A stretch of 13,367 bases of DNA from Victivallales bacterium (GTDB lineage: Bacteria > Verrucomicrobiota > Lentisphaeria > Oligosphaerales > Oligosphaeraceae): the NCBI GenBank assembly GCA_017963875.1, contig JAGCTA010000435.1, positions 1 through 13,367 of the forward strand, in the 5' to 3' direction. Made by a program: the position numbers and the translations under genes. The notes under the pieces were generated by a model. It searched no databases and was not told the origin of the DNA. It saw only the letters and a list, made by a program, of their open reading frames with translations. Position 1 is the first letter of the stretch. Each line of letters opens with the position of its first letter. Positions 5,711 through 13,367 of the stretch are shown here, piece by piece.

Positions 5711-6788
5711 TTAAACAACTTTCAAAAAAAGGAATTGACATACTATAGAATTTCTGCCAGTCCTCGCAAAGGAGGCTTTTCCCCTCTGAATCTCTATTTT
5801 TCTGGCAATCTCCACCACACAAGGCATAGAATCTGCACATGAGACAGGCATCGCTTTTTCCCGTTGTTTTGCGCTCTCCAAATGAACAATATGCTTCGCA
5901 GTCAATGAAATCCGAAAAACTGTTTTCCATAATATTCCCTAATTTCAATTCGGGCAAGACATGGAAATCACATGGAAACAAATCGCCATTATGCTCCACA
6001 ACAAAATACTGACGACAATTGCATGTCTGGCTGCATAATTGCGGGACGCCTTTTGTCAACAATGACATGATTGAATCAAAAAGACGGATCGATACAACGC
6101 CAACATCCCCAAGTTCAATCCAACGTTTAAAAATATCAAGAAGGAAATTCGCCCACTGGCCTGGACGAAGTGAACAGCCGCAGGGCGTTCCATCTGGTTT
6201 CCTTTCCACACATTCAATAAAATGCTGATGCGTAATTCCTTGACCACGGAGAAAATCATAGACATCCACGCCCTTATCGGCCAAATCCGATGTGACCAGC
6301 GTCAATGTTGAAAATGGAATGTCAGCATTCTTGAGCAATTGGACGGCTTTCAGAACCGTCCTGCATGTTCCTTTGCCAGCCCTATCCCTTCGATGAATGT
6401 CATGGAAACCCACTGGCCCATCCAGGCTAATGCCCACGATAAACTTGTTCCGTTTGAGGAACGTGCACCACTTTGTATCAAGCAACGTCCCATTTGTCTG
6501 AAGAATATTCACGACCTCGCAGCCTTTTGGTCTGTATCGTTGCTGAAGTTGCAACGCCTTGCGAAAAAACTCTATGCCCATCAAAGTTGGTTCGCCGCCT
6601 TGCCAGTTGAAGACGTATTTATCCATTGGCATGGCGAAATACCGCCTGACAACGATTTCCAGCATCTCCTCCGACATCCGATGCTCCCCTGCCCCAAACA
6701 TCAATTGCTTTGGCAAATAGAAACAATAATCGCAGCAAAGGTTGCAGTCGCATCCTGCAGGTTTGAGAAGTAATTCGAATTGAGACAT
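5706..6788 (-). CDS. Anaerobic sulfatase-maturating enzyme (anSME-type radical SAM, SPASM domain)
   Basis: A 360-residue cytoplasmic radical SAM enzyme that converts the active-site Cys or Ser of sulfatases to formylglycine without oxygen. The N-terminus has KPAGCDCNLCCDYCFY, in which C15, C19 and C22 form the CX3CX2C cluster site. GGEP (64-67), QTNGT (97-101) and GISLDGP (119-125) are S-adenosylmethionine-barrel motifs. The C-terminal SPASM region has CSQTCNCRQYF, NGDLFPCDFH, ACLMCRFYALCGGDCQKNR and LCEDW, whose cysteines bind the two auxiliary 4Fe-4S clusters of anSMEs. Length is close to characterised anSMEs (~370). No sulfatase is in the window, so substrates must be encoded elsewhere. 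It starts 15 bp after the HEAT-repeat gene, with no good Shine-Dalgarno, so its translation may depend on that gene. A related peptide-modifying SPASM enzyme is a less likely alternative. Confidence 0.9.
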   Translation of the reverse strand: MSQFELLLKPAGCDCNLCCDYCFYLPKQLMFGAGEHRMSEEMLEIVVRRYFAMPMDKYVFNWQGGEPTLMGIEFFRKALQLQQRYRPKGCEVVNILQTNGTLLDTKWCTFLKRNKFIVGISLDGPVGFHDIHRRDRAGKGTCRTVLKAVQLLKNADIPFSTLTLVTSDLADKGVDVYDFLRGQGITHQHFIECVERKPDGTPCGCSLRPGQWANFLLDIFKRWIELGDVGVVSIRLFDSIMSLLTKGVPQLCSQTCNCRQYFVVEHNGDLFPCDFHVLPELKLGNIMENSFSDFIDCEAYCSFGERKTTGKSDACLMCRFYALCGGDCQKNRDSEGKSLLCEDWQKFYSMSIPFFESCLS

Positions 6789-6803
6789 AGAATCAATGGG
6801 CTG

Positions 6804-8318
6804 TCATCTTACAAGACGTCGAATTCGTGCTGCCAGCATGGCATTTCTGCACTTCGGCAGATAGTCTTTCAGCGCCTTTTTAATATCAGGCAACGGTATG
6901 CGGCAAAGTTCTGTTGCCGCGGCTTCCTGTATTTGCGCGTCATCATCCTCAAGGGAAGCAATCAAAATATCCTTCCATCCATCAGGACGGAGCCTGGCAA
7001 GTTGCTGAAGTGCCGCCAGACGAATCCTTTGGTCATCATCCATGCAGGCCTCAAGCAGAATTGGTTCGGCATCCTCCTTTTTCAATTTTACAAGTCCCTG
7101 GCGCACTGCAAGATCCCTTGCAGCCTTGTTTTTGCTTGTCACAAGGGAAGAAACATCCTTTGCCGTGATTTTTGCCATCCGTATCCGTATCCCCTGCAAT
7201 GCCCTTTCTGCCACCGTTTGGTTTGGATGTTCCAAGTACGGGATGAAAATAGAAATATCCTCAATGCCATTGCCATATCTAGACAAGCCAAGCATCGCCG
7301 CTCCTGCAAGAGTAATCGAATCATCCTCCAGCAATCTACGATACACATCCATTGCCTCCATCACAGGGAAAAGCCGCAATAAATCCACCAATGATTTTCG
7401 CATTTCGATAGATAACTCTTTGTTCCACAATGCATTTGTCAACAACTCAAAACCATCGGGCACATGCAGTCGCACCAATTGCCCAATGGCGGCCACGCGA
7501 ATTTCAGAGGCTTCGTCATTCAGAAATTTACGAAGAATCGGCTCAAAATTCCCCCCGAACTGACTAATGCATCGGCAAAGTTCAAGTCGAACCTGCACGG
7601 AAGAGTCATCGGCCAAGATTGCCACTTCTTCCAACGCTTCACTGTCTTTCACTGAAAGCCTGGTATATAACTGCAATGCCAGCAATCTGATTTCCACACT
7701 TTCATCCCTGAGAAAAACTCGCAGTTTTTCATGGGGGACTTCAACTCCGCACATTCGGCACGCCGTCAATACATTTTTGCGTACAGAAGCATCCTCGTCT
7801 TCAAGAGAACGCATCAATGCAGAGCGTTGTTCATCCGTGACCAGCCCACCTCGATTGAACCTCACATTGCCTCGAATGACAATTCGCTGTGCTGAAATTC
7901 CAGAAAGGGCCATAGGAAGCAACGATGACGCCAGACGACGGACATGCACATCCGTATCAGCAAGAAGCCGTAGCACTTCGCCATTCGATTCCATCGGCAA
8001 GGCATGATGATCTTCCGTCAGAGATACCAACGCACCAAGTCGAATTTGCGCGTCATCGTCATGCAGACACTCCAATAGAGCCACTTCAGCCTCTGGAGTT
8101 GAATACTTTCCCAAAAGCAGCGCGGCACGTCGCCGAACGGCGACATCCTGGCTCTTCAGGTCTCGGATGCAGCGGGAAATCGTCTGCTCTTGGCTTTCCC
8201 GCATTTCATCTTCGGCATGCAATGGCATGAATGCTACCATCCATGCCATCATTATGAACAAGCACACCGACATGTTAGCCGTTGTCTGCATTACCGTCCC
8301 CCACTGTCTGGTGTTCAT
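6804..8318 (-). CDS. Secreted HEAT-repeat protein
   Basis: A 504-residue protein with an N-terminal signal peptide (hydrophobic [20 protein letters not shown], likely cut near AEDE at ~35) followed almost entirely by about a dozen HEAT/PBS-lyase-type repeats. These are recognisable as D-x-x-(I/V)-R-x-x-A-(A/L) units, e.g. [35 protein letters not shown] and [12 protein letters not shown]. Such repeats form a curved superhelix that binds proteins; no enzymatic motif is seen. It is probably periplasmic or outer-surface. The start at 8318 overlaps the dnaJ stop (ATGA). An internal ATG at 8291 has a better Shine-Dalgarno-like GGGGGA 5 nt upstream and still leaves a signal peptide, so the start is uncertain by nine codons. 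The partner is unknown. Confidence 0.85.
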   Translation of the reverse strand: MNTRQWGTVMQTTANMSVCLFIMMAWMVAFMPLHAEDEMRESQEQTISRCIRDLKSQDVAVRRRAALLLGKYSTPEAEVALLECLHDDDAQIRLGALVSLTEDHHALPMESNGEVLRLLADTDVHVRRLASSLLPMALSGISAQRIVIRGNVRFNRGGLVTDEQRSALMRSLEDEDASVRKNVLTACRMCGVEVPHEKLRVFLRDESVEIRLLALQLYTRLSVKDSEALEEVAILADDSSVQVRLELCRCISQFGGNFEPILRKFLNDEASEIRVAAIGQLVRLHVPDGFELLTNALWNKELSIEMRKSLVDLLRLFPVMEAMDVYRRLLEDDSITLAGAAMLGLSRYGNGIEDISIFIPYLEHPNQTVAERALQGIRIRMAKITAKDVSSLVTSKNKAARDLAVRQGLVKLKKEDAEPILLEACMDDDQRIRLAALQQLARLRPDGWKDILIASLEDDDAQIQEAAATELCRIPLPDIKKALKDYLPKCRNAMLAARIRRLVR

Positions 8319-9442
8319 TCAAAATACTTCTTCGCCTTTGCCTTGAAGGCCTTGATCTTAGGATAATTGCTTTCCTTCATTGTACCTTGCAGGTCTTCGA
8401 GCACCTTACGTTGCGCGCTTGTCAATGCAGTCGGCATTTCTACCACAATCCGAACATAAAGGTCACCACGACCACGGTTTTCGACTGGCACGCCCATTCC
8501 CTTCATTCGTATCTGCACACCTGGTTGCGTTCCTGCGGGAACCGTCATCTCCTTTTTGCCGCTGATTGTTGGGACGATGACACTGCCGCCAAGTATCGCC
8601 GTTGTAAAGGGGATCGGAACCTCGCAGTACAAATCAAAGCCATTCCGTTCGAAAATCGGATGGGATTTAACAGATACTTCCACATACAAATCGCCAAAAG
8701 GACCGCCATTGGCACCTGGCTCCCCTTCACCGCTCAGGCGCAGACGCTGTTCGTTGTCAATTCCGCTGGGAATCCTGACTTGCAACGTCTTGCGTTTTTG
8801 TACTTCGCCAGATCCATGGCAATCTGGGCATGGCTTGTCAATCACCTTTCCTGAGCCGCCGCATGCGGAGCAAGTCTGCACCATGTTGAAAATGCCCTGA
8901 CTCATTGAAACTTGCCCACGCCCTTTGCATCTTGGGCATGTTCTGGTAGTTGTCCCTGGAGCACAGCCAGTTCCAGAGCACGTCGAACAACGCTCGCGTT
9001 TCGGAATAGTGATTTCCTTTGTAACGCCAAACATCGAATCCTCAAACGAAATCTCAAGACGATACAGCAAATCCTGTCCACGATGGACACGATTGCGTCC
9101 GCCGCCGAAGCCGCCGAAGAAATCGCCAAAGCCGCCACCGCCACCAAATACCTGTGACAAGATGTCATTCAAATCCATACCTGCGAAACCGCCGCCTGCA
9201 CCGCCCGCCGTGCCATGCTGAGTATATGCGTCATGCCCTACCTGGTCATAGACACGACGCTTCTCAGGGTCGCTCAGCACTTCGTATGCAGCGGCGATTT
9301 CCTTGAATTTCTCCTCAGCCGATTTATCACCTGGATTTCGGTCAGGGTGATATTTCATCGCCTGTTTACGGAACGCCTTTTTGATATCATCCACCGAGGC
9401 GTCTTTCGAGACACCCAACACGCTGTAATAATCTTCCGACAT
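8315..9442 (-). CDS. dnaJ: Chaperone protein DnaJ (Hsp40)
   Basis: A complete 375-residue class I J-protein that delivers unfolded proteins to DnaK and stimulates its ATPase. J-domain residues 1-70 contain HPD (32-34). A Gly/Phe-rich linker follows ([16 protein letters not shown]). The zinc-binding domain has all four CxxCxGxG-type motifs ([32 protein letters not shown]). The C-terminal substrate-binding beta domains end at KKYFE. It starts 7 nt after the grpE stop, and its own stop overlaps the next start codon. dnaK is not in the window. Confidence 0.98.
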   Translation of the reverse strand: MSEDYYSVLGVSKDASVDDIKKAFRKQAMKYHPDRNPGDKSAEEKFKEIAAAYEVLSDPEKRRVYDQVGHDAYTQHGTAGGAGGGFAGMDLNDILSQVFGGGGGFGDFFGGFGGGRNRVHRGQDLLYRLEISFEDSMFGVTKEITIPKRERCSTCSGTGCAPGTTTRTCPRCKGRGQVSMSQGIFNMVQTCSACGGSGKVIDKPCPDCHGSGEVQKRKTLQVRIPSGIDNEQRLRLSGEGEPGANGGPFGDLYVEVSVKSHPIFERNGFDLYCEVPIPFTTAILGGSVIVPTISGKKEMTVPAGTQPGVQIRMKGMGVPVENRGRGDLYVRIVVEMPTALTSAQRKVLEDLQGTMKESNYPKIKAFKAKAKKYFE

Positions 9443-9449
9443 ATTCTAT

Positions 9450-10127
9450 TTATTCCTCCCTTTTTTCCTCTTGGTCCTCTGCTTTTTTCTCAGAATTGTT
9501 TTCTGGTGTCACATCCACTGGCTTTGCAGGGCCAGAACTCACAATAACCACTGCGGGACGAAGCAATTTGTCTCCAAGCATAAATGCTTTTTTATACTCG
9601 CGTATTACAACGCCTTCAGGAACTGTATCGCTTGGTTCCTGTGAAACCGCATCATGGATTTTTGCATCAAAATGCTTTCCGACACTGTTGACTTCCTTCA
9701 CGCCAAGACCATCCAGCACCTTTTGAAATTCCGCCCAGATCATGTTCATTCCCTGTTTCAGGATTTCAATATTTGGTGCAGTTTCAATTGATGCCATCCC
9801 CATGGCAAAATAATCATGGACAGTCAGGAAATCTGTTATTGTCATACGACGGGTCTGTTCCCTGACATCATTGAATTCACGTGCCATGCGCTTGCGATAG
9901 TTGTCGAATTCAGCGCGACAGCGAAGGTACTTATCCTCCAATTCCGCAGCTTTTTTGGCATAGTCAGGAACTTCTGGTTCTTTGGAAGATGAATTATCGG
10001 CTGGTTCATCACCTGTCATGGAGTTTTCTTCGTTTTCCACCGTTTCTGCCTCCATGTTCTCTGCGTTTGCCTCAGCCTCATCCACCTTCACTTCTTCAAC
10101 TTCCTGCTCTTTCTTTTCCTCGTTCAT
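9450..10127 (-). CDS. grpE: Nucleotide exchange factor GrpE
   Basis: GrpE releases ADP from DnaK and so resets the chaperone cycle. The first ~65 residues are very acidic and probably disordered. A long coiled-coil helix follows (YAKKAAELEDKYLRCRAEFDNYRKRMARE), then the four-helix dimer region and the C-terminal beta domain with AVSQEPSDTVPEGVVIREYKKAFMLGDKLLRPAVVIVS, the signature region. I place the start at the ATG at 10127: GGAG (10137-10134) lies 6 nt before it. A four-codon longer version from ATG 10139 would put its start codon on top of that Shine-Dalgarno. The C-terminal ~20 residues are a charged tail. It leads the grpE-dnaJ-HEAT-anSME set. Confidence 0.97.
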   Translation of the reverse strand: MNEEKKEQEVEEVKVDEAEANAENMEAETVENEENSMTGDEPADNSSSKEPEVPDYAKKAAELEDKYLRCRAEFDNYRKRMAREFNDVREQTRRMTITDFLTVHDYFAMGMASIETAPNIEILKQGMNMIWAEFQKVLDGLGVKEVNSVGKHFDAKIHDAVSQEPSDTVPEGVVIREYKKAFMLGDKLLRPAVVIVSSGPAKPVDVTPENNSEKKAEDQEEKREE

Positions 10128-10148
10128 GTTTATCTCCATATCTCATCA

Positions 10149-10190
10149 GGCTTGCCTTTTCTCTCCCAACAGAAGAGAAACGTGGCAGCC
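10149..10190 (-). promoter_or_regulatory. Hairpin in the grpE leader just upstream of the ribosome-binding site
   Basis: GGC, TGCC and TTTCTCT (10149-10164) pair with AGAGAAA, GGCA and GCC (10174-10190) around a 9-nt loop: 14 pairs with small bulges. It ends about 11 nt before the GGAG of grpE and does not itself cover it. No T-run follows in the minus direction, so it is not a standard terminator. It may be a stability, processing or heat-responsive leader element. No CIRCE (TTAGCACTC-N9-GAGTGCTAA) is present. Confidence 0.4.
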
Positions 10191-10199
10191 ATCAAGTAA

Positions 10200-10245
10200 C
10201 ACAAATGCTTTTTCCGTATATTAGACAACGGAAAAAGCGTTTGTG
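10200..10245 (-). terminator. Strong 18-bp hairpin between the S1 gene and grpE
   Basis: CACAAATGCTTTTTCCGT (10200-10217) and ACGGAAAAAGCGTTTGTG (10228-10245) are inverted repeats with one mismatch, which is a G-U pair in one strand's RNA, around a 10-nt loop. The stem lies 41 nt beyond the S1 stop and 72 nt before the grpE start. It lacks a trailing U-run but is strong enough to stop, pause or protect transcripts. This makes it uncertain whether grpE shares a message with the S1 gene. A palindromic repeat element is an alternative. Confidence 0.5.
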
Positions 10246-10286
10246 CCATAAATTATCCAATTTATTTTTAATAACGCATCTTTGGA

Positions 10287-11765
10287 TTACAAGCTTAAAC
10301 CTCCGAACAAATCACCCAAACTGCCGAAGGAAGCATCCTTACTGTCCTTCACATTCATGGCTTCCGTCCTGTTGGCCTCTTGCTCCTGTTCAAGCGTCTC
10401 TGGCAAAGTCAGGGAGATTCGATCGCCGTTGACTTCACGGATGACGACCTGCAATTTACTGTGCAGCGGATATGCCTTGAAGAATGCGCGAGAACTCGCC
10501 GCGCTTTGACCGGAATACGGGGTTTGGCTGATATGCAGCATCCCTTTCTGCCCATTGGGCAAAAGAACAAACACACCGTATGGCTTCAAACTCTCGACTT
10601 CACCTTCAATGACTTCACCTATATTGACTCGTTCAACGACTTCCTGCTCCTGTTCAGCCGTCAGTTCCGCAGGTTTCTCATACTTGACTTTCGGCTCGCC
10701 AATGCAAAGTGAAATCCTCCGACGGTCGAAATCAATTCCCAGAATAGTCACTTCAACTTCCTGCCCTTCCTTCAGAACATCGGACGGATGGTTCACATGT
10801 TCTTCTACGCCAAGTTGCGAAATATGCGCAAGACCTTCAATGCCAGGTTCTAATTCGATAAATGCACCGAAATCCGCAAGGCGCGTGACCTTGCCCTTCC
10901 GCTTGATTCCCTCTGCATACCCCAGTTCATGCGCAATGCGGTCCCATGGATCACCCTGCGCCTGCTTCATGCTCAATGCAACCCGTTCCTTCTTGGAGCC
11001 GTCCCCCCAGTCGATATCAATCACTTTCACCTGAACCGTATCGCCTTCCTTGACAATATCTTCTGGCTTCAATGCCCTTGCCCAGCCCATTTCACTGACA
11101 TGAACCATCCCTTCAATGCCTCCCAAATCAACAAATACACCGAAAGGCATCACTTTCACAACAGTACCATCCAGAATCATGCCGACATACAGACTATCCT
11201 TCAACCGTTCCCGTGCTTCCTTGGCTTCCTTTTCAAGCAAGACACGACGGCTCAGCACAAGATTACGGCCCTCCTCGCCATATTCCTGAATCATGAACAT
11301 GTATGTCTGACCGATATATTCCGCAGGCTCCTTTTTGACGCCACGCGCATCCATCTGCGAAAACGGACAAAAACCTGTCACGTTAGACACTTGAACCCCG
11401 AAGCCGCCTTTTCTTTCTTCCAGGACCTTTCCCTCAATTGGTAATTTTGACTCAAAGGCCTGCTCAACGGCTGTATCAGTCATGTCTCTGCTGACTTTCA
11501 TTACAAGATGATACCCCTCATCCGACCATCCCATATTCACGGCCTCGATGGCATCCCCTTCCTTGTATTTCAATTCGCCCTTGCTGTCCAGCAGATCCTT
11601 TCTGTCCATATAACCGTCGCACTGGACTCCAAGGTCCACAAATACGGTTTCTTTTCCAATCTTAGTAATGATTCCCTTGACCTTCTTCCCTGTAGGAATC
11701 GTTGTGGACATACCGCTCATTTTCGCATCAAGCAGATTCCCGAAATCTTTAATCTCTTCATTCAT
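10287..11765 (-). CDS. S1 RNA-binding protein with five S1 domains (ribosomal protein S1-like)
   Basis: A 492-residue protein of five OB-fold S1 domains at about 27-98, 108-172, 192-268, 288-358 and 383-458. The later ones show the classic PFGVFVDL/DFGAFIEL and GMVHVSEM/GLAHISQL motifs. Ribosomal S1 recruits mRNA to the 30S subunit. Domains 1 and 2 look diverged, as in S1 where they bind the ribosome. Typical proteobacterial S1 has six domains and ~550 residues, so this is a shorter S1 form or a paralogue; I withhold the symbol rpsA. The C-terminal ~30 residues are a tail ending in FGSLGDLFGGLSL. AAGGAA lies 10 nt before the ATG. It starts 39 nt after the manA stop on the same strand. Confidence 0.88.
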   Translation of the reverse strand: MNEEIKDFGNLLDAKMSGMSTTIPTGKKVKGIITKIGKETVFVDLGVQCDGYMDRKDLLDSKGELKYKEGDAIEAVNMGWSDEGYHLVMKVSRDMTDTAVEQAFESKLPIEGKVLEERKGGFGVQVSNVTGFCPFSQMDARGVKKEPAEYIGQTYMFMIQEYGEEGRNLVLSRRVLLEKEAKEARERLKDSLYVGMILDGTVVKVMPFGVFVDLGGIEGMVHVSEMGWARALKPEDIVKEGDTVQVKVIDIDWGDGSKKERVALSMKQAQGDPWDRIAHELGYAEGIKRKGKVTRLADFGAFIELEPGIEGLAHISQLGVEEHVNHPSDVLKEGQEVEVTILGIDFDRRRISLCIGEPKVKYEKPAELTAEQEQEVVERVNIGEVIEGEVESLKPYGVFVLLPNGQKGMLHISQTPYSGQSAASSRAFFKAYPLHSKLQVVIREVNGDRISLTLPETLEQEQEANRTEAMNVKDSKDASFGSLGDLFGGLSL

Positions 11766-11804
11766 GGCTAATTCGTTCCTTGTTGCTTTGTTTCAAAACT
11801 AAAA

Positions 11805-13004
11805 TTATATACCAACTTCAGCCCATACTAATCTAGCTTGTTTGTCCAAAGGCTTAATCACTCCTGTTGTCAGAAGCGCAGGCCTGAACCAACTTGTCCC
11901 ACGTCCTCCCATCTGGGCATTTCCTCGCCCATCATCAAACTCATAACACCCTTCCAACACTAGGATAACCCCCGCAACTGGCCGTCGCGAAGATAAATTG
12001 ATACTGGCTCCTTTACTGAAAAATGAAATCTGGAATTCTTTAGCAGGTGTGTGATAGACACGTTCACCGTCAATCGGTTCCTCACCCGAAATGAGATTGA
12101 TTATGGTGCTGTCAAAATTCAAAGTTGCCAAAAGGCATTTGACATCAATGTTCTTTGGTGTCAATCCTGCCCGTATGACATTGTCGCTGTTTGCCATGCA
12201 TTCTATGCCAGTACCTGACAGATATGCGTGGGGGACATTTGCTGGAATAAACAACGCCTGGCCTGGATTCAGCCGAAGGTGATTCAGCAAATAAGCAAAC
12301 ATGACTCCACGGTCACATGGATTCTGCTCCATAAGAAGTAGGCACAACCTGCCGCAGTCGCTAAGGCTATCTCCTTTTTGCAGCAATTCCTTTCTTAACG
12401 CAACAAGCATCTCCCTGACAATTCCCCCAGGCAAATGAAGTAGCGTTATGCATAGCATTCGAATCGACAGTTCCGTTGCCTCTTCCCAAACCATGCGCCA
12501 TGGAGCGACGCTTGCAAGCGAGTTCAATTCTCCCAAGGCATCATCCATTGACTTGAAGCCTGCCATCGCCTCAAACGGAGTCAACGAAATTAATACTTCT
12601 GGCTTATGATTGTCATCTGGATAATACATCGGCTTTTTTTCATGAAGTATTTCAGCCGTAGCCTTGTCTGGATGGCTCTGGATCGACAAAGCCTTTTCGC
12701 AACTCAGGACCTTAAGCAGAAATGGGAGACGCCCTTGGGGAACACCTTCTGGAAGGTCGCCTAGCACTGCCGTTCCTGAATTCTCAATTGCCTGGTCAAG
12801 CCTGACACTGCCTGAATCCAACACGACATCTGAACTCAGTGATGGATGAGCTCCAATCCACAGTTCTGCCCATGGAATGCTTTTGCCTGCATCTTCGCCA
12901 AGCAAATCAGCGATATACGGCAACACATCACCATGACGCCGCATTCCCCAGGCATAGTGGCGGACATGACTTTCCAATTTGTAGAATTTATCCGTTAAGA
13001 CCAT
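11805..13004 (-). CDS. manA: Mannose-6-phosphate isomerase, type I (zinc-dependent)
   Basis: This enzyme interconverts mannose 6-phosphate and fructose 6-phosphate, linking mannose use or GDP-mannose synthesis to glycolysis. Numbered from the ATG at 13004 (399 residues), the zinc ligands are Q109 and H111 in SIQSHPDK, E136 in DDNHKPE and H259 in IPANVPHAY. NSDNVIRAGLTPK (272-284) holds the conserved Arg R278. N-terminal HYAWG and C-terminal cupin strands are present. An in-frame TTG at 13016 would add four residues, but neither start has a convincing Shine-Dalgarno. It probably heads the minus-strand run, with the S1 gene 39 nt after its stop. Confidence 0.95.
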   Translation of the reverse strand: MVLTDKFYKLESHVRHYAWGMRRHGDVLPYIADLLGEDAGKSIPWAELWIGAHPSLSSDVVLDSGSVRLDQAIENSGTAVLGDLPEGVPQGRLPFLLKVLSCEKALSIQSHPDKATAEILHEKKPMYYPDDNHKPEVLISLTPFEAMAGFKSMDDALGELNSLASVAPWRMVWEEATELSIRMLCITLLHLPGGIVREMLVALRKELLQKGDSLSDCGRLCLLLMEQNPCDRGVMFAYLLNHLRLNPGQALFIPANVPHAYLSGTGIECMANSDNVIRAGLTPKNIDVKCLLATLNFDSTIINLISGEEPIDGERVYHTPAKEFQISFFSKGASINLSSRRPVAGVILVLEGCYEFDDGRGNAQMGGRGTSWFRPALLTTGVIKPLDKQARLVWAEVGI

Positions 13005-13016
13005 TTTGAGAATCAA

Positions 13017-13197
13017 ACCAGAGTTTTTTCTTTTACTTGGAGAAATTACTTAATATAATGTGTAAAAAGTATTTTTAAACCATCTATTGAACTTCATCAA
13101 TTCCGCATTATCTTTTATTGTGTTTTTTTCATATCAATCCTCCTTCCAAGTCAAATAATCAGGCTACTGCCCAAAATCTGAAACTGGAGTCCTATAC
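13017..13197. promoter_or_regulatory. Divergent intergenic region between manA and the right-edge gene
   Basis: The region is AT-rich and must carry promoters for both directions. On the plus strand TTGAAC (from about 13088) followed 15-16 bp later by TTATCT or TATCTT is a possible promoter for the secreted-protein gene. On the minus strand TATATT/TATTAA boxes near 13050 could serve manA, without a clear -35. The start assignments are weak. Confidence 0.3.
13115..13132 (-). CDS. Five-codon open frame (MKKTQ) with a strong ribosome-binding site upstream of manA
   Basis: ATG AAA AAA ACA CAA TAA is preceded by GGAAGGAGG (13147-13139), a near-perfect Shine-Dalgarno 6 nt from the ATG and much better than anything at manA itself. 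It lies about 110 nt before the manA start. It may be a leader peptide, the stub of a decayed gene (MKK is a common signal-peptide beginning), or chance. Confidence 0.25.
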   Translation of the reverse strand: MKKTQ

Positions 13198-13367
13198 ATG
13201 AAACTAGCCACCGTTTTCGCCATCATGTTGTGCATCGCACTTCCCGCATTCACTGATTCCAAGGATGAGGGAATCAATACAATCACCGTCTACGGCCTTA
13301 AAATTCCCGCAGTTCTTTCAAAGGAAAAACCTCGTGACGAGGCCATTGAAGCATTTGAAAAAAACAG
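13198..13367 (+). CDS. Secreted protein, N-terminal fragment cut by the window end
   Basis: The ATG at 13198 follows GGAG (13186-13189) at 8 nt spacing and opens a frame with no stop to the window edge (56 complete codons seen). MKLATVFAIMLCIALPAFTDSKDEG is a typical signal peptide, with cleavage likely near AFTDS. The mature part begins INTITVYGLKIPAVLSKEKPRDEAIEAFEKN. I do not recognise the family. The gene diverges from manA. Confidence 0.75.
   Translation, partial: MKLATVFAIMLCIALPAFTDSKDEGINTITVYGLKIPAVLSKEKPRDEAIEAFEKN

Noticed and set aside
6780..7382. Plus-strand 200-residue frame opposite the HEAT-repeat gene
   Set aside because: Shadow of repeats on the other strand; Cys/His-rich random composition and no ribosome-binding site.
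10140..10286. CIRCE operator or sigma32 promoter for grpE
   Set aside because: No TTAGCACTC inverted repeat and no CTTGAA/CCCCAT pair at proper spacing were found.

Overview
The window looks like bacterial chromosome of moderate GC with dense genes and short gaps. An anaerobic radical-SAM sulfatase-maturating enzyme, a secreted HEAT-repeat protein and a five-domain S1 protein beside grpE-dnaJ would fit an anaerobe of the Planctomycetota/Verrucomicrobiota/Lentisphaerota kind. That placement is inference only: there is no rRNA and no clear lineage marker.

Layout. Plus strand, 1-2513: an unrecognised hydrophilic protein whose frame runs off the left edge; a DnaQ-fold exonuclease coupled to it by an ATGA overlap; and a metal-dependent amidohydrolase of the imidazolonepropionase/HutI-like group with unknown substrate. 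Then comes 885 bp without a gene (2514-3398). It holds two small inverted-repeat elements that look like miniature transposons, one flanked by a perfect 8-bp direct repeat, and a promoter-led region with interlocking long inverted repeats that may be a structured RNA. A complete Zn/Cd/Pb-type P1B-ATPase follows at 3399-5507.

Minus strand, 13004 down to 5506: manA, an S1-domain protein, grpE, dnaJ, a secreted HEAT-repeat protein, an anSME-type radical SAM enzyme, and tRNA-Arg(UCU) with its own promoter and terminator. From grpE to anSME the genes are packed (7-bp gap, ATGA overlap, 15-bp gap), so the chaperone pair, the exported HEAT protein and the sulfatase maturase are probably co-transcribed. 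The roughly 150-bp grpE leader carries two strong hairpins. The ATPase and the tRNA converge, and the tRNA terminator shares bases with the ATPase stop codon.

At the right edge a divergent gene for a secreted protein begins on the plus strand and is cut by the window end. Between it and manA is a five-codon open frame with a near-perfect Shine-Dalgarno.

No clearly new multi-gene system is visible. The most unusual content is the mobile-element/RNA-like intergenic region at 2514-3398 and the chaperone-HEAT-anSME operon.
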